From: Streptomyces sp. NBC_01341
GTDB taxonomy: Bacteria; Actinomycetota; Actinomycetes; Streptomycetales; Streptomycetaceae
Reading direction: 5' to 3'
NCBI RefSeq assembly: GCF_035946055.1
Contig: NZ_CP108364.1
Span: 4,960,001-5,024,000, forward strand
DNA: 64,000 bases
The notes under the pieces are model-generated. The model searched no databases and was not told the origin of the DNA. It saw only the letters and a list, made by a program, of their open reading frames with translations. Position numbers and translations under genes: made by a program. The stretch's first letter is position 1; every line of letters begins with the position of its first letter. Shown here piece by piece: positions 1 to 8,029 of the stretch.

Positions 1-1
1 C

Positions 2-238
2 GGCCTCGCCCGGCGCGGCGGCGACCGCTCGGTCCTGCGCACCGCGGGCACCATGGCGGTCGGTTCCCTGCTCATCTACGCGGTCGGTGTGCCCTACCTG
101 GCGCTCTCCACCGGCATGTCGTTCGGTGCCGCCGTCGCGGCCGGCCTGGTGCCCTTCCTGATCGGTGACGCCCTCAAGGCCGCGCTGGCCATGGGCGCCC
201 TCCCCGCATCGTGGAAGCTCGTGGGGCGTCGCGGCTGA
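2..238 (+). CDS. bioY: Biotin transporter BioY, C-terminal part (5' truncated by window edge)
   Basis: Reading frame 2 is open from the window edge and gives 78 residues; an internal ATG at 53 is not the real start. The segment has two hydrophobic stretches (SLLIYAVGVPYLAL and a later AAGLVPFLIGDALKAALA) and ends in a short basic tail. The pair of motifs, one helix ending near PYLAL and a final helix with FLIGDALKA, matches the C-terminus of BioY, the substrate-binding S component of biotin ECF transporters, which spans the membrane about six times. Only about the last third is here, so whether bioM/bioN genes lie upstream cannot be judged. A hairpin at 365-414 separates it from the convergent permease gene. 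The family call rests on motif recognition only. Confidence 0.8.
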   Translation, partial: GLARRGGDRSVLRTAGTMAVGSLLIYAVGVPYLALSTGMSFGAAVAAGLVPFLIGDALKAALAMGALPASWKLVGRRG

Positions 239-364
239 CCCCGTACACACCACCGAAGAGGCTCGCCGGGTCGTGACGCGACACACCGGACCGGCGGGCC
301 TCTCGCGTGTCCCGGGGCCGTGGCCGTCCCGCAGGCCCGCGCGGGGGCGCCGCCGCCCTCATGA

Positions 365-414
365 GGAAGGCTCTCCGCCCGTACGCCTGCCGGCGCGACG
401 AGGGAGAGCCTTCC
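365..414. terminator. Bidirectional hairpin terminator between bioY and permease
   Basis: Perfect 12-bp inverted repeat: GGAAGGCTCTCC at 365-376 and GGAGAGCCTTCC at 403-414, with 26 nt between. It lies between two convergent genes and has no T tract, as is common for Streptomyces terminators. Confidence 0.7.
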
Positions 415-451
415 CGGCATACCCGGCCCCGCCGTCAGGCGGGCGGGGCGG

Positions 452-1891
452 TCACTCGACCGGTGCCGCCGCCTTCCGGCTGCGGGCGTCACGCACCAGC
501 GAGACGGCCACCACCAGCGCCGCGACCAGCAGCGAGAGCAGCACCTGCTCGCGTCCCGCGTCGTCGGTCAGCATGTAGACCAGGACGAAGGAGATCATCG
601 CGATCGTCGCCCAGGTCAGGTAGGGGAAGAGCCACATCCGTACGACGAGCTTCTCGGGCGACTCGCGCAGGATGATGCCGCGCATCCGCAGCTGGGTGAA
701 GCAGATCACCAGCCACACGAAGAGGGCGACCGCGCCGGAGGAGTTCAGCAGGAAGGCGAACACCGTGTCCGGCCACTGGTAGTTGAAGAACACCGCGACG
801 AAGCCGAACACGACGGACGAGAGGATCGCCACCTGGGGCACGCCCCGCTTGTTCACCGTGGCGAACGCCTTGGGGGCGTCGCCGCGCTGTCCGAGCGAGA
901 AGGCCATGCGCGAGGCCGTGTAGAGGCCCGAGTTGAGGCAGGAGAGCACGGCCGTCAGCACGATGACGTCCATGACCTGGCCGGCGTGCGGGATGCCGAT
1001 GACGTTGAGCGCGGCGACGTAGGAGCCGTCCTCGACGATCGACGGGTCGTTCCACGGCAGCAGGGTCAGCACGACGAGGATCGACCCCAGGTAGAAGATG
1101 GCGATACGCCAGATCACGCTGTTGGTCGCCTTGGAGACGGCACGCCGCGGGTCCTCGGACTCACCCGCCGCCAGCGTCACGATCTCGCTGCCCATGAAGG
1201 AGAAGACGACCATCAGCACACCGGTGAGGACGGCTCCCGGCCCTTCGGGGAAGAAGCCGCCGGTGTCCGTGAGGTGGGCGAACCCGGACCCCCCGGCGTC
1301 CGAGCCCGGGAGCACGCCGAAGACCGCGAGGAGGCCGACGACGACGAACGCGCCGATCGCGACGACCTTGATCCCGGCGAACCAGAACTCGAACTCGCCG
1401 TACGAGCCCACGGAGACCAGGTTGGTCGCCGTCAGCACCACCATGACGATCAGCGCCCAGGCCCACTGCGGGACGCCCGGGACCCAGCCCTCCAGGATCT
1501 TGGCGCCCGCCGTGGCCTCGACGGCGAGCACCACGACCCAGAAGAACCAGTAGAGCCAGCCGATGGAGAAGCCCGCCCAGCGGCCCAGGGCCTGGTCGGC
1601 GTAGGCGGAGAAGGAGCCGGAGCTCGGCCGGGCGACGGCCATCTCGCCGAGCATCCGCATGACGAAGACGACCATCAGGCCGACCAGCGCGTACGACAGG
1701 AGGATGGCCGGCCCCGCGGCTGCGATACCGGCGCCGGAACCGACGAAGAGGCCGGCTCCGATCACGCCGCCGATGGCGATCATCGAGAGATGACGGTTCT
1801 TGAGACCGGCCTTGAGCCCGTCCGGGGAGCCGGGCTTACCCGGCTCCCCGGGCTGTTGGCCCGGACCTGCCAGAGTCGTCTGCGACGTCAT
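452..1891 (-). CDS. APC-superfamily amino-acid permease
   Basis: The 479-residue protein has about 12 hydrophobic helices after a short Gly/Pro-rich N-terminus. The segment IAIGGVIGAGLFVGSG in helix 1 and RMLGEMAVARPSSGSF near helix 3 are the conserved substrate-site signatures of the amino-acid transporter (AAT) branch of the APC superfamily, which contains GabP, RocE, proline and aromatic permeases. These are proton-coupled importers in the cytoplasmic membrane. The start at 1891 is supported by a TAAGGA ribosome site about 8 nt upstream on the minus strand. The gene stands alone between the bioY hairpin and rpiB, so context does not reveal the substrate. The C-terminal tail is short and basic. 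The family is secure; which amino acid is carried is not known. Confidence 0.88.
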   Translation of the reverse strand: MTSQTTLAGPGQQPGEPGKPGSPDGLKAGLKNRHLSMIAIGGVIGAGLFVGSGAGIAAAGPAILLSYALVGLMVVFVMRMLGEMAVARPSSGSFSAYADQALGRWAGFSIGWLYWFFWVVVLAVEATAGAKILEGWVPGVPQWAWALIVMVVLTATNLVSVGSYGEFEFWFAGIKVVAIGAFVVVGLLAVFGVLPGSDAGGSGFAHLTDTGGFFPEGPGAVLTGVLMVVFSFMGSEIVTLAAGESEDPRRAVSKATNSVIWRIAIFYLGSILVVLTLLPWNDPSIVEDGSYVAALNVIGIPHAGQVMDVIVLTAVLSCLNSGLYTASRMAFSLGQRGDAPKAFATVNKRGVPQVAILSSVVFGFVAVFFNYQWPDTVFAFLLNSSGAVALFVWLVICFTQLRMRGIILRESPEKLVVRMWLFPYLTWATIAMISFVLVYMLTDDAGREQVLLSLLVAALVVAVSLVRDARSRKAAAPVE

Positions 1892-2141
1892 GGATCGAAT
1901 CCTTACGTTTTCTGATCACGTGTGTCGGTGTTGCCTCCGCCTGGGGTGGTGCGGAGGCAAGGCCACGCATTCAAGCCCGACCGGAACCAGAAACGGAACC
2001 CCCTCGTCCGGTTCCTTGACCCGATTGTTGCCGGAGTGGCATGGCACACAGGTCCCGCACAGGAAGCGCCCCCCGGAACAGCCCGGTGGGTCCCGACCCC
2101 GCTGACGATTACCCCGCCCCGTCCGTGTCACACTTCGCACC

Positions 2142-2630
2142 ATGCGCGTGTACCTCGGCTCCGACCATGCCGGCTTCGAACTGAAGAACCACCTCGTCGA
2201 GTGGCTCACGGCCCACGGCCACGAGGCCGTCGACTGCGGTCCCCACATCTACGACGCCCAGGACGACTACCCGCCGTTCTGTCTCCGCGCCGCCGAGCGG
2301 ACGGTCGCCGACGAGGGCAGCCTCGGCATCGTCATCGGCGGCTCCGGCAACGGCGAGCAGATCGCCGCGAACAAGGTCAAGGGTGTGCGCGCCGCGCTCG
2401 CCTGGAGCGAGCAGACCGCCGCTCTCGGCCGCGAGCACAACGACGCCAACGTGGTGGCCATCGGCGGCCGCATGCACACGGCCGAGGAGTGCACGAAGTT
2501 CGTCGAGATCTTCCTGGGCACCCCCTACTCGGGTGCGGAGCGCCACACCCGTCGCATCGAGATGCTCTCGGCGTACGAGAACACCGGCGAACTCCCCCCG
2601 GTCCCGGCCCACCATCCGCAGCAGGGCTGA
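2142..2630 (+). CDS. rpiB: Ribose-5-phosphate isomerase B
   Basis: This 162-residue protein begins MRVYLGSDHAGFELK, the RpiB/LacA/LacB family signature. RpiB interconverts ribose 5-phosphate and ribulose 5-phosphate in the cytosol (pentose phosphate pathway). The active-site loop reads GGSGNGE at residues 66-72. The Cys base of the E. coli enzyme is absent, and Glu72 fits the actinobacterial type in which a glutamate serves as base (known for the M. tuberculosis enzyme). A following NDANVVAIGGR segment is also typical. The ATG at 2142 is the only start that keeps the signature at the N-terminus. No strong ribosome site is seen upstream. A DNA glycosylase gene follows 74 nt later on the same strand. 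If the second island makes CDP-ribitol, ribulose 5-phosphate from this enzyme would be its precursor; that link is only an inference. Confidence 0.95.
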   Translation: MRVYLGSDHAGFELKNHLVEWLTAHGHEAVDCGPHIYDAQDDYPPFCLRAAERTVADEGSLGIVIGGSGNGEQIAANKVKGVRAALAWSEQTAALGREHNDANVVAIGGRMHTAEECTKFVEIFLGTPYSGAERHTRRIEMLSAYENTGELPPVPAHHPQQG

Positions 2631-2704
2631 CCGGCCCCGCACCGCTTCCCTCGTGCCGTCGGGCTCCCGCCCGGCGGCACACCCGCGTTCCCAGGAGACC
2701 CGCC

Positions 2705-3526
2705 GTGCCCGAGGGGCATACGATCCACCGCCTCGCCGCCGACCACCACGAGCGGTTCACCGGCGGGCCGGTGCGGGTGAGCAGCCCGCAGGGCACCTTC
2801 GCCGGAAGCGCCGCGCTGCTGGACGGCCGCGCGTTCACGGGTGTCGACGCCCACGGCAAGCACCTCTTCCTCGGTTTCGAGGGATCGGTGTGGATCCACA
2901 TCCACCTGGGCCTCTTCGGCAAGCTCGGCTTCGGCACGGTCCCCGCCCCGCCGCCCACCGGGACCGTCCGGCTGCGCCTGCTCAACGACTCCCACCACGC
3001 CGATCTGCGCGGCCCCACGACCTGCGCCCTGATCACCGCCCCCGAGAAGCGCGCGATACACGACCGGCTGGGCCCGGACCCGCTGCGCACCGACGAGAAC
3101 GGCGAGCGTGCCTGGCAGCGCGTCTCCCGCAGCCGCGTCACGGTGGCCGCCCTGCTGATGGACCAGAAGGTCGTCGCCGGGGTCGGCAACGTCTACCGGG
3201 CCGAGGTCCTCTTCCGGCACGGCATCGACCCCTACCTCCCGGGCAAGGACCTGACGCGCGGTGAGTGGGACGCGCTCTGGGCGGATCTGCGCGTCCTGAT
3301 GCGCGAGGGCGTGCGGCACAACCGGATCGACACCGTCCGGCCCGAGCACCTGCCCGAGGCGATGGGCCGGCCGCCGCGGGTCGACGACCACGGCGGCGAG
3401 GTCTACGTCTACCGGCGGGCCCGGCAGGCCTGTCACATCTGTGGCGCCGGTATCCGCACGGCCGAACTCGCCGCCCGTAACCTCTTCTGGTGCCCGTCCT
3501 GCCAGCCGTCCGCGGGCCGACGCTAG
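2705..3526 (+). CDS. Fpg/Nei-family DNA glycosylase/AP lyase
   Basis: The protein is 273 residues from the GTG at 2705. It must start there because the family uses the N-terminal Pro after removal of Met as the nucleophile, and the sequence begins MPEGHTIHR (Pro2, Glu3). The HTIHR form of the N-terminus is closer to endonuclease VIII (Nei) than to MutM, which usually has PELPEVE. A helix-two-turn-helix region (KVVAGVGNVYRAEVLF, about residues 157-172) and a C-terminal zinc finger with two Cys-x2-Cys pairs (CHIC and CPSC) are visible. The enzyme would excise oxidised bases and nick the abasic site in base-excision repair. Its neighbours are unrelated. Nei1 or Nei2 type cannot be settled by eye. 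Confidence 0.9.
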   Translation: MPEGHTIHRLAADHHERFTGGPVRVSSPQGTFAGSAALLDGRAFTGVDAHGKHLFLGFEGSVWIHIHLGLFGKLGFGTVPAPPPTGTVRLRLLNDSHHADLRGPTTCALITAPEKRAIHDRLGPDPLRTDENGERAWQRVSRSRVTVAALLMDQKVVAGVGNVYRAEVLFRHGIDPYLPGKDLTRGEWDALWADLRVLMREGVRHNRIDTVRPEHLPEAMGRPPRVDDHGGEVYVYRRARQACHICGAGIRTAELAARNLFWCPSCQPSAGRR

Positions 3527-3547
3527 CCTCTCCCCGCGCCCCGGTCC

Positions 3548-4780
3548 TCAGAAGCCGTGCGGGCACCAGGGCTGCGTGTCCGAGGAGAAGGCGAGGGCCG
3601 CCGCGGCCAGCGCGCCCGCCCGCAGTTCCCGTACGAGTCCGGCGGCCGCCAGTGTCGTCAGCGACACCCCGCCCAGATAGGCGGCCGCCAACTCGGCGAC
3701 CGACAGCGCGAGTTCGGGTTCCTCCTCTGTGCGGCGGCAGGTGGCGACGCCCTCCGCGTCCGCCGTGAGCCGCCAACGCCCCGCGTTCCAGGGGCAAAAG
3801 GCGTCCTCCACCTCCAGCACCACGTCCACCGGCGTTCGATAGCTCCGCGCCTCCAGCGCCGCATCCAACTCGACCAGCCGGACGTACAGCCCGTCCCGCA
3901 GCCGCACCTCGCACCGCCGTACGTCCGAGACCAGCCGGAGCACCGCGTCGTCCGCGGGCCGGTTGCGGCACTCGACCACCGACGTCAGGTCGATCCCGAA
4001 CAGGAAACGCCACAGTGCCGCATACGAGGCGGGGTCCAGCGCCATCAGGTCGCGCACCGCCACCGTGCCCTTGGGCCCGGAGTCGTCCCAGGCGGGGCGG
4101 AGGTGGTAGGTGACGTAGCCCGTCACCTCACCGTCGCGCTCCGCGCGCACGCACTGCAGGGGCGAGCCTCCCTGCCGATCACTCTCCGGGTCGTTGACCG
4201 CCACCCGCTCCCAGCCCGGCTGCCGCAGCGGAGTGCCGGGCCGCGACGCCGCCAGCCGCCCGTACACCGCCTCGCACGCGTCGAGGGCCTCCGCCGGTGG
4301 GAGCCGGCGCAGCCGCACCCCGTCCGTGCCCGCAGGCGCGGCGAGCCGGACCCGCGAAGTGTCGATCCGCAGATTCGTCTCCGTCGTGGCGGCGCCGTAG
4401 CCGAACCGTCCGTAGATCCCGGGCTCCGAAGCCGTGAGCACCGCGATGGGCTCCCCCCAGGAGCGGACGTCGTCGAGCTGACGCCGCATCAATGCCGTGA
4501 GCAGTCCCTGTCTGCGGTGCGTCGGGGCGACGCTGACCATCGTGACCCCCGCGGCCGGGACCGCCCTGCCGCCCGGCACGGTCACCCGGAAGCTGTACGC
4601 CCCGGCCGTCCCCACACAGTCCGGGCCGTCCCAGTGGCCGAGCGCCCGGTCCGGCTCTGCGAGCTCGGTGTACATCTCGCGGCCCTTCGCGGAGATCGGA
4701 ACGCCGCCGAACGCCACTTCGAGACAACCGAGCCAGGCTTCCCAGTCCGTGCGGGACAGCACACGCAATTCTGTGGTCAT
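3548..4780 (-). CDS. Eis-type GNAT N-acetyltransferase
   Basis: The protein is 410 residues from the ATG at 4780, chosen over an in-frame GTG at 4786 because a GTAGG site lies 8 nt before the ATG. The N-terminal GNAT domain has the acetyl-CoA loop in VSVAPTHRRQGLLTALM, followed by PGIYGRFGYG, which is characteristic of the enhanced intracellular survival (Eis) family. A second degenerate GNAT region and a C-terminal SCP2-like domain follow, and the chain ends in Phe. The free C-terminal carboxylate acts as base in this family. Mycobacterial Eis acetylates aminoglycosides and other amines; streptomycete homologues are usually of unknown substrate. It is divergent from the downstream PP2C gene and convergent with the glycosylase gene. 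Family confident, substrate unknown. Confidence 0.88.
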   Translation of the reverse strand: MTTELRVLSRTDWEAWLGCLEVAFGGVPISAKGREMYTELAEPDRALGHWDGPDCVGTAGAYSFRVTVPGGRAVPAAGVTMVSVAPTHRRQGLLTALMRRQLDDVRSWGEPIAVLTASEPGIYGRFGYGAATTETNLRIDTSRVRLAAPAGTDGVRLRRLPPAEALDACEAVYGRLAASRPGTPLRQPGWERVAVNDPESDRQGGSPLQCVRAERDGEVTGYVTYHLRPAWDDSGPKGTVAVRDLMALDPASYAALWRFLFGIDLTSVVECRNRPADDAVLRLVSDVRRCEVRLRDGLYVRLVELDAALEARSYRTPVDVVLEVEDAFCPWNAGRWRLTADAEGVATCRRTEEEPELALSVAELAAAYLGGVSLTTLAAAGLVRELRAGALAAAALAFSSDTQPWCPHGF

Positions 4781-4872
4781 GCGCACTGCCTACCAGGGCC
4801 GCGAAGCCCCGGCGACCCGGTTTCCAGGGCATTGCCACGGGGGTACCCCTGCACCGGAGGCCTCCGGGTGGA

Positions 4873-4878
4873 TAAGGT
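4873..4878 (+). promoter_or_regulatory. Candidate -10 box of a leaderless promoter for the PP2C gene
   Basis: TAAGGT lies exactly 7 nt before the ATG at 4886, with no ribosome site between. That spacing puts transcription start at or within a base or two of the start codon. No clear -35 element is seen. Confidence 0.4.
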
Positions 4879-4885
4879 CCCGGCA

Positions 4886-6031
4886 ATGGCCCGTCGCAGA
4901 GGAGCAGACACATACACCGCCCGGTGGCGAAGATCCATGCACCGGGCGCGCATCGCGCTGCGCAGGTCCGGAGTCGACTACTTCCGCGGTGACGGGAGCG
5001 ACTGGATAGCCCTGGCCGGCCTCCTGGTCATCATTCCGGTGATCACCGTATGCACCCTGCTCAACCCGGTCTGGTGCTCACCGACGGCCCTGGCGCTGCC
5101 GATCGTCGCCGGTGGCCTGCTGCTGCGCCCCGCCAGCCTGCTGAGCCTCTACGCCACCGCGGCCGCGGCCCTGATCGTGGAGTCCCTGGCCCTCGGCCCC
5201 TACACGGAGGGGCCCGCCCGGGTCACGCCGGGCACGGTCCTGGTCGTCGCGGCCTGCGGATTCTTCGGCCTGGTCCTCGCACAGTTCAGGGCCCGGGTGG
5301 GGGTGCCGTGGCGGCGAGGCGGCACCATGCTCTTCGACCTGCGGGAGCGGATCCGCGTCCAGAGCGCCCTGCCGAGGCTGCCCCAGGGCTGGCACCGCGA
5401 GATGGCACTCCGCCCGGCGGGAGGGCAGTCCTTCTCCGGCGACTTCGTCGTCGCCGCCCGTACGAACGGCGGGCGCACCCTGGAGGTCGTGCTCACCGAC
5501 GTCTCCGGCAAAGGCATGGACGCCGGCTCCCGCGCCCTGCTGCTGTCCGGGGCGTTCGGCGGGCTCCTGGGCTCCCTGCCGCCGCACGGCTTCCTCCCCG
5601 CGGCCAACGGCTATCTCCTGCGGCAGGACTGGGATGAGGGTTTCGCCACATCCATCCACCTCGTCCTGGACCTGGAGTCCGGCGACTACGAGCTCCTCTC
5701 GGCCGGCCATCCCCCCGCGCTCCAACTGCACGCGGGGAGCGGCCGGTGGGAGGAGATGGTGGCCGAGGGACCCCTTCTGGGGGTCTACGACGGGGCGCAG
5801 TTCGACGCGGTGAAGGGTTCGCTGGCCCCCGGTGACGTCCTGATGCTGTTCACGGACGGACTGGTGGAAGCCTCCGACCGGGACATCGCCGAGGGCATCG
5901 ACCGGCTGACCGGCGAGGCCGACCGTTACGTCGCGACGGGCTTCGAGGGCGCCGCCTGGCATCTGATCGAGGCATGCGCGAAGGACGTCAACGACGACCG
6001 CGCACTGCTGCTGTTGTCCCGCCGCGCTTGA
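4886..6031 (+). CDS. Membrane-anchored PP2C/SpoIIE-type serine phosphatase
   Basis: The protein is 381 residues from the ATG at 4886. An N-terminal basic segment is followed by three or four hydrophobic helices (about residues 35-135) and then a cytoplasmic SpoIIE/RsbU-like PP2C domain (about 165-380). Metal-binding and catalytic motifs are present: SGDFV, DVSGKGMDA, FTDGLVEA and a closing DDRALLLL. No sensor domain such as PAS or GAF is seen, so the membrane part may sense or only anchor. Such enzymes dephosphorylate anti-sigma-factor antagonists or other phosphoproteins, and Streptomyces has dozens. No anti-sigma gene is adjacent. A downstream ATG at 4937 is a weaker start because the -10 box fits the one chosen. 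Confidence 0.9.
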   Translation: MARRRGADTYTARWRRSMHRARIALRRSGVDYFRGDGSDWIALAGLLVIIPVITVCTLLNPVWCSPTALALPIVAGGLLLRPASLLSLYATAAAALIVESLALGPYTEGPARVTPGTVLVVAACGFFGLVLAQFRARVGVPWRRGGTMLFDLRERIRVQSALPRLPQGWHREMALRPAGGQSFSGDFVVAARTNGGRTLEVVLTDVSGKGMDAGSRALLLSGAFGGLLGSLPPHGFLPAANGYLLRQDWDEGFATSIHLVLDLESGDYELLSAGHPPALQLHAGSGRWEEMVAEGPLLGVYDGAQFDAVKGSLAPGDVLMLFTDGLVEASDRDIAEGIDRLTGEADRYVATGFEGAAWHLIEACAKDVNDDRALLLLSRRA

Positions 6032-6105
6032 ACCGTGCGCAACCGGTTGAAACGGTACAGGCGTCAATGGGGTGCCCCGATCGTCACTCGAACGTGAGGT
6101 GATGC

Positions 6106-6137
6106 CGGGTGCGCGGATCCCCGGGCCCGCGCACCCG
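6106..6137. terminator. Hairpin between convergent PP2C and antiporter genes
   Basis: GGGTGCGCGG at 6107-6116 pairs with CCGCGCACCC at 6127-6136; one extra C-G pair extends it outward. It sits between two convergent stop codons and so may serve both. Confidence 0.6.
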
Positions 6138-6151
6138 TGCCGTCCGCCCGC

Positions 6152-7330
6152 TCAGACCGTTACCGCCTCTTTGTCCGCCTCCCGCTCCCGGGTCCGGCCC
6201 CCGGGCAGGATCCGGGCGAGCCAGTGCGAACGGCCGGCCGCCAGGGGCGAGAGGACCGCGAGCAGGAGCACGTACCCGGCGATGAAAGGCGAAAGCCGCT
6301 CGTCCAGGCCCGCCCCCGCGGCCATCGTCGCGAGGATCAGCGCGAACTCGCCCCGGGCCAGCAGGGTGGTGGAGATGTTCGCGGTGGCCCCGGGGCCGAA
6401 GGCGTAGATCCTCGCCGTGGCCATGCCCGCGAAGACGTTCATCGCCACGGTCACCGCGACGGCGGCCAGCACCGGCCACAGGACGCTCGGCAGGTCGCCG
6501 GGGTTGATGGACAGCCCGAAGGCGAAGAAGAAGATCGCCCCGAAGGCGTCCCGCAGCGGGTGCACCAGCTTGAGGATGCGCTCCCCGGAGGACGTGCTGC
6601 CCAGCATCAGGCCGACCATGAACGCACCGATCGCGTCGGCGACCCCGAACCATTCCGAGATCCCGGCCACGAAGACCGCCGCACCCAGGAAGGAGATGAC
6701 GAGGAGCTCGTCGTCCCGGGTGTTGATCAGTTTGCTGATCAGCTTCGTGCCGAACCGCGCCACCACGGCGAGCAGCAGCAGGAAGCCGAACGCCTTCCCG
6801 CCGTCGAGCACCGCGGCGCCGAGGCTGTCCGCGCCCGACAGGATGGGCTGCAGCGCCGCCAGGTAGAGCGCGAGGAAGACGTCCTCCACGACGATGATGC
6901 CGAGGATCGGGCGGGTCTCCGGGTTCCCGATGCGGCCCAGGTCCACCAGGACTTTCGTGACGATGGCCGACGACGAGATGCCGAGCACCCCCGCGAGCAC
7001 CAGTGCTTCCGAGGTGCCCCACCCCAGCGCGAAGCCGAAGCCGAGACCCGCGCCGACGTTCAGGGCGAGGTAGGTGCCGCCGGCGAGCGCCATCGTGCGC
7101 CCGCCCTTCTTCAGGTCGTCGAGGTGGAACTCGAGGCCGAGGTAGAAGAGGAGCAGCACCAGACCGAGTGCCGAGAGCATCTCCAGGTCGTGGGGATCGT
7201 CGAGCAGGACGACCCCGGGCGTGTGGGGGCCGAGCAGGATGCCGGCGAGGATGAAGAGCGGGATGGTGGGCAGTCCGATGCGCCCGCCCACGCGGGCGAG
7301 GACGGCGGCCGCGAGGAACGCGCCTCCCAT
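6152..7330 (-). CDS. CPA2-family monovalent cation/proton antiporter (membrane domain only)
   Basis: The protein has 392 residues and about 12 membrane segments. LPLFILAG-like and GILLGP motifs near the N-terminus, LFYLGLEF, and the GISSSAIVTKVL/GIIVVEDVF pair mark the CPA2 (KefB/NapA-like) exchanger fold; the Asp in VVED lies in the ion-binding region of this family. The soluble TrkA-N/TrkA-C regulatory domain of KefB/KefC is missing, and no separate gene for it is adjacent. The first ATG (7330) lacks a ribosome site. A good AAGGAG site further up is correctly spaced for a non-standard ATC codon at 7357 in the same frame, which would add nine residues (see findings). It exports K+ or Na+ for protons, with the cation unknown. 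Confidence 0.85.
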   Translation of the reverse strand: MGGAFLAAAVLARVGGRIGLPTIPLFILAGILLGPHTPGVVLLDDPHDLEMLSALGLVLLLFYLGLEFHLDDLKKGGRTMALAGGTYLALNVGAGLGFGFALGWGTSEALVLAGVLGISSSAIVTKVLVDLGRIGNPETRPILGIIVVEDVFLALYLAALQPILSGADSLGAAVLDGGKAFGFLLLLAVVARFGTKLISKLINTRDDELLVISFLGAAVFVAGISEWFGVADAIGAFMVGLMLGSTSSGERILKLVHPLRDAFGAIFFFAFGLSINPGDLPSVLWPVLAAVAVTVAMNVFAGMATARIYAFGPGATANISTTLLARGEFALILATMAAGAGLDERLSPFIAGYVLLLAVLSPLAAGRSHWLARILPGGRTREREADKEAVTV

Positions 7331-7469
7331 GGCGATGAGCGTGTCTGCGTGTCCGATGAGCCTGTCTCCTTCACTTGGTCAAGAGAGCGTCAAGAAATCG
7401 TCAGTAATTAGTTTACCGAACGATCGTGCCTGGCTCTCCGGACCCGTCGGAGGACATCGGAGCGCGGCG

Positions 7470-7475
7470 TACAGT
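7470..7475 (+). promoter_or_regulatory. Candidate -10 box of a leaderless promoter for the HD-domain gene
   Basis: TACAGT lies 6 nt before the ATG at 7482 and no ribosome site intervenes. Confidence 0.45.
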
Positions 7476-7481
7476 CGGCCC

Positions 7482-7982
7482 ATGCCGACCGCGTATCTGA
7501 CCCTGTCCGAAGTGGAGTCCGTAGCTCGCGAGGCCCACCGCCTCCAGACGGACAAGGCCGGGCGCCCGTACGCCGAGCACCTGGCCGCGGTCGCGGAGGG
7601 CGTGCGGATCCGGGGCGGCAGTGAGGAACAGATCGCGGCCGCCTGGCTGCACGACGCGGTGGAGGACGGTGTGCTCTCCCGGCAGTGGCTGGACGACGCC
7701 GCGCTGCCCCGGCAGGTCAAGGAAATGGTCCTCGCCGTCACCAAGCGGGACGGCGAGGACCTCTACGCGTACACCGGGCGGATTCTCGCCACACCCGGAG
7801 CGCTGCTGATCAAGGAGTCGGATCTCGCCCACAACGCGGATCCGGACCGGCTCGCGGTCCTGGAACCGGCGACCCGTACCCGGCTGACCGAGAAGTATGC
7901 GCAGGTGCGTGGGCTGCTCGGGCTCGCGGCGGGCGGAAGGCCCGGCGACCGGCGGGATCAAGCCAACCCCGAAGCCGGCTGA
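7482..7982 (+). CDS. HD-domain phosphohydrolase (RelA/SpoT hydrolase-like fragment)
   Basis: The protein has 166 residues, almost all one HD domain. Visible metal ligands are the His in RPYAEHL, the HD pair in AAAWLHDAVED, and the Asp in IKESDLAHNADPDR. The WLHDAVED and KESDLAHN pattern is that of the ppGpp-hydrolase domain of RelA/SpoT proteins and their MESH1-like single-domain relatives. No synthetase or TGS domain follows, so it is either a small alarmone hydrolase or a general nucleotide phosphohydrolase. It is convergent with the acyltransferase gene and close upstream of nothing related. The start is fixed by the -10 box described above. Confidence 0.85.
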   Translation: MPTAYLTLSEVESVAREAHRLQTDKAGRPYAEHLAAVAEGVRIRGGSEEQIAAAWLHDAVEDGVLSRQWLDDAALPRQVKEMVLAVTKRDGEDLYAYTGRILATPGALLIKESDLAHNADPDRLAVLEPATRTRLTEKYAQVRGLLGLAAGGRPGDRRDQANPEAG

Positions 7983-8029
7983 CCTGCGGACCGGGCCGGC
8001 GCCGTCGCGACGGGGCCGATCCGGACGGT

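Noticed and set aside
3557..4885. Upstream extension of the PP2C gene in the same frame
   Set aside because: It runs antisense to the Eis-like gene and is Arg/Pro/Gly low complexity. The real start at ATG 4886 has a correctly spaced -10 box.
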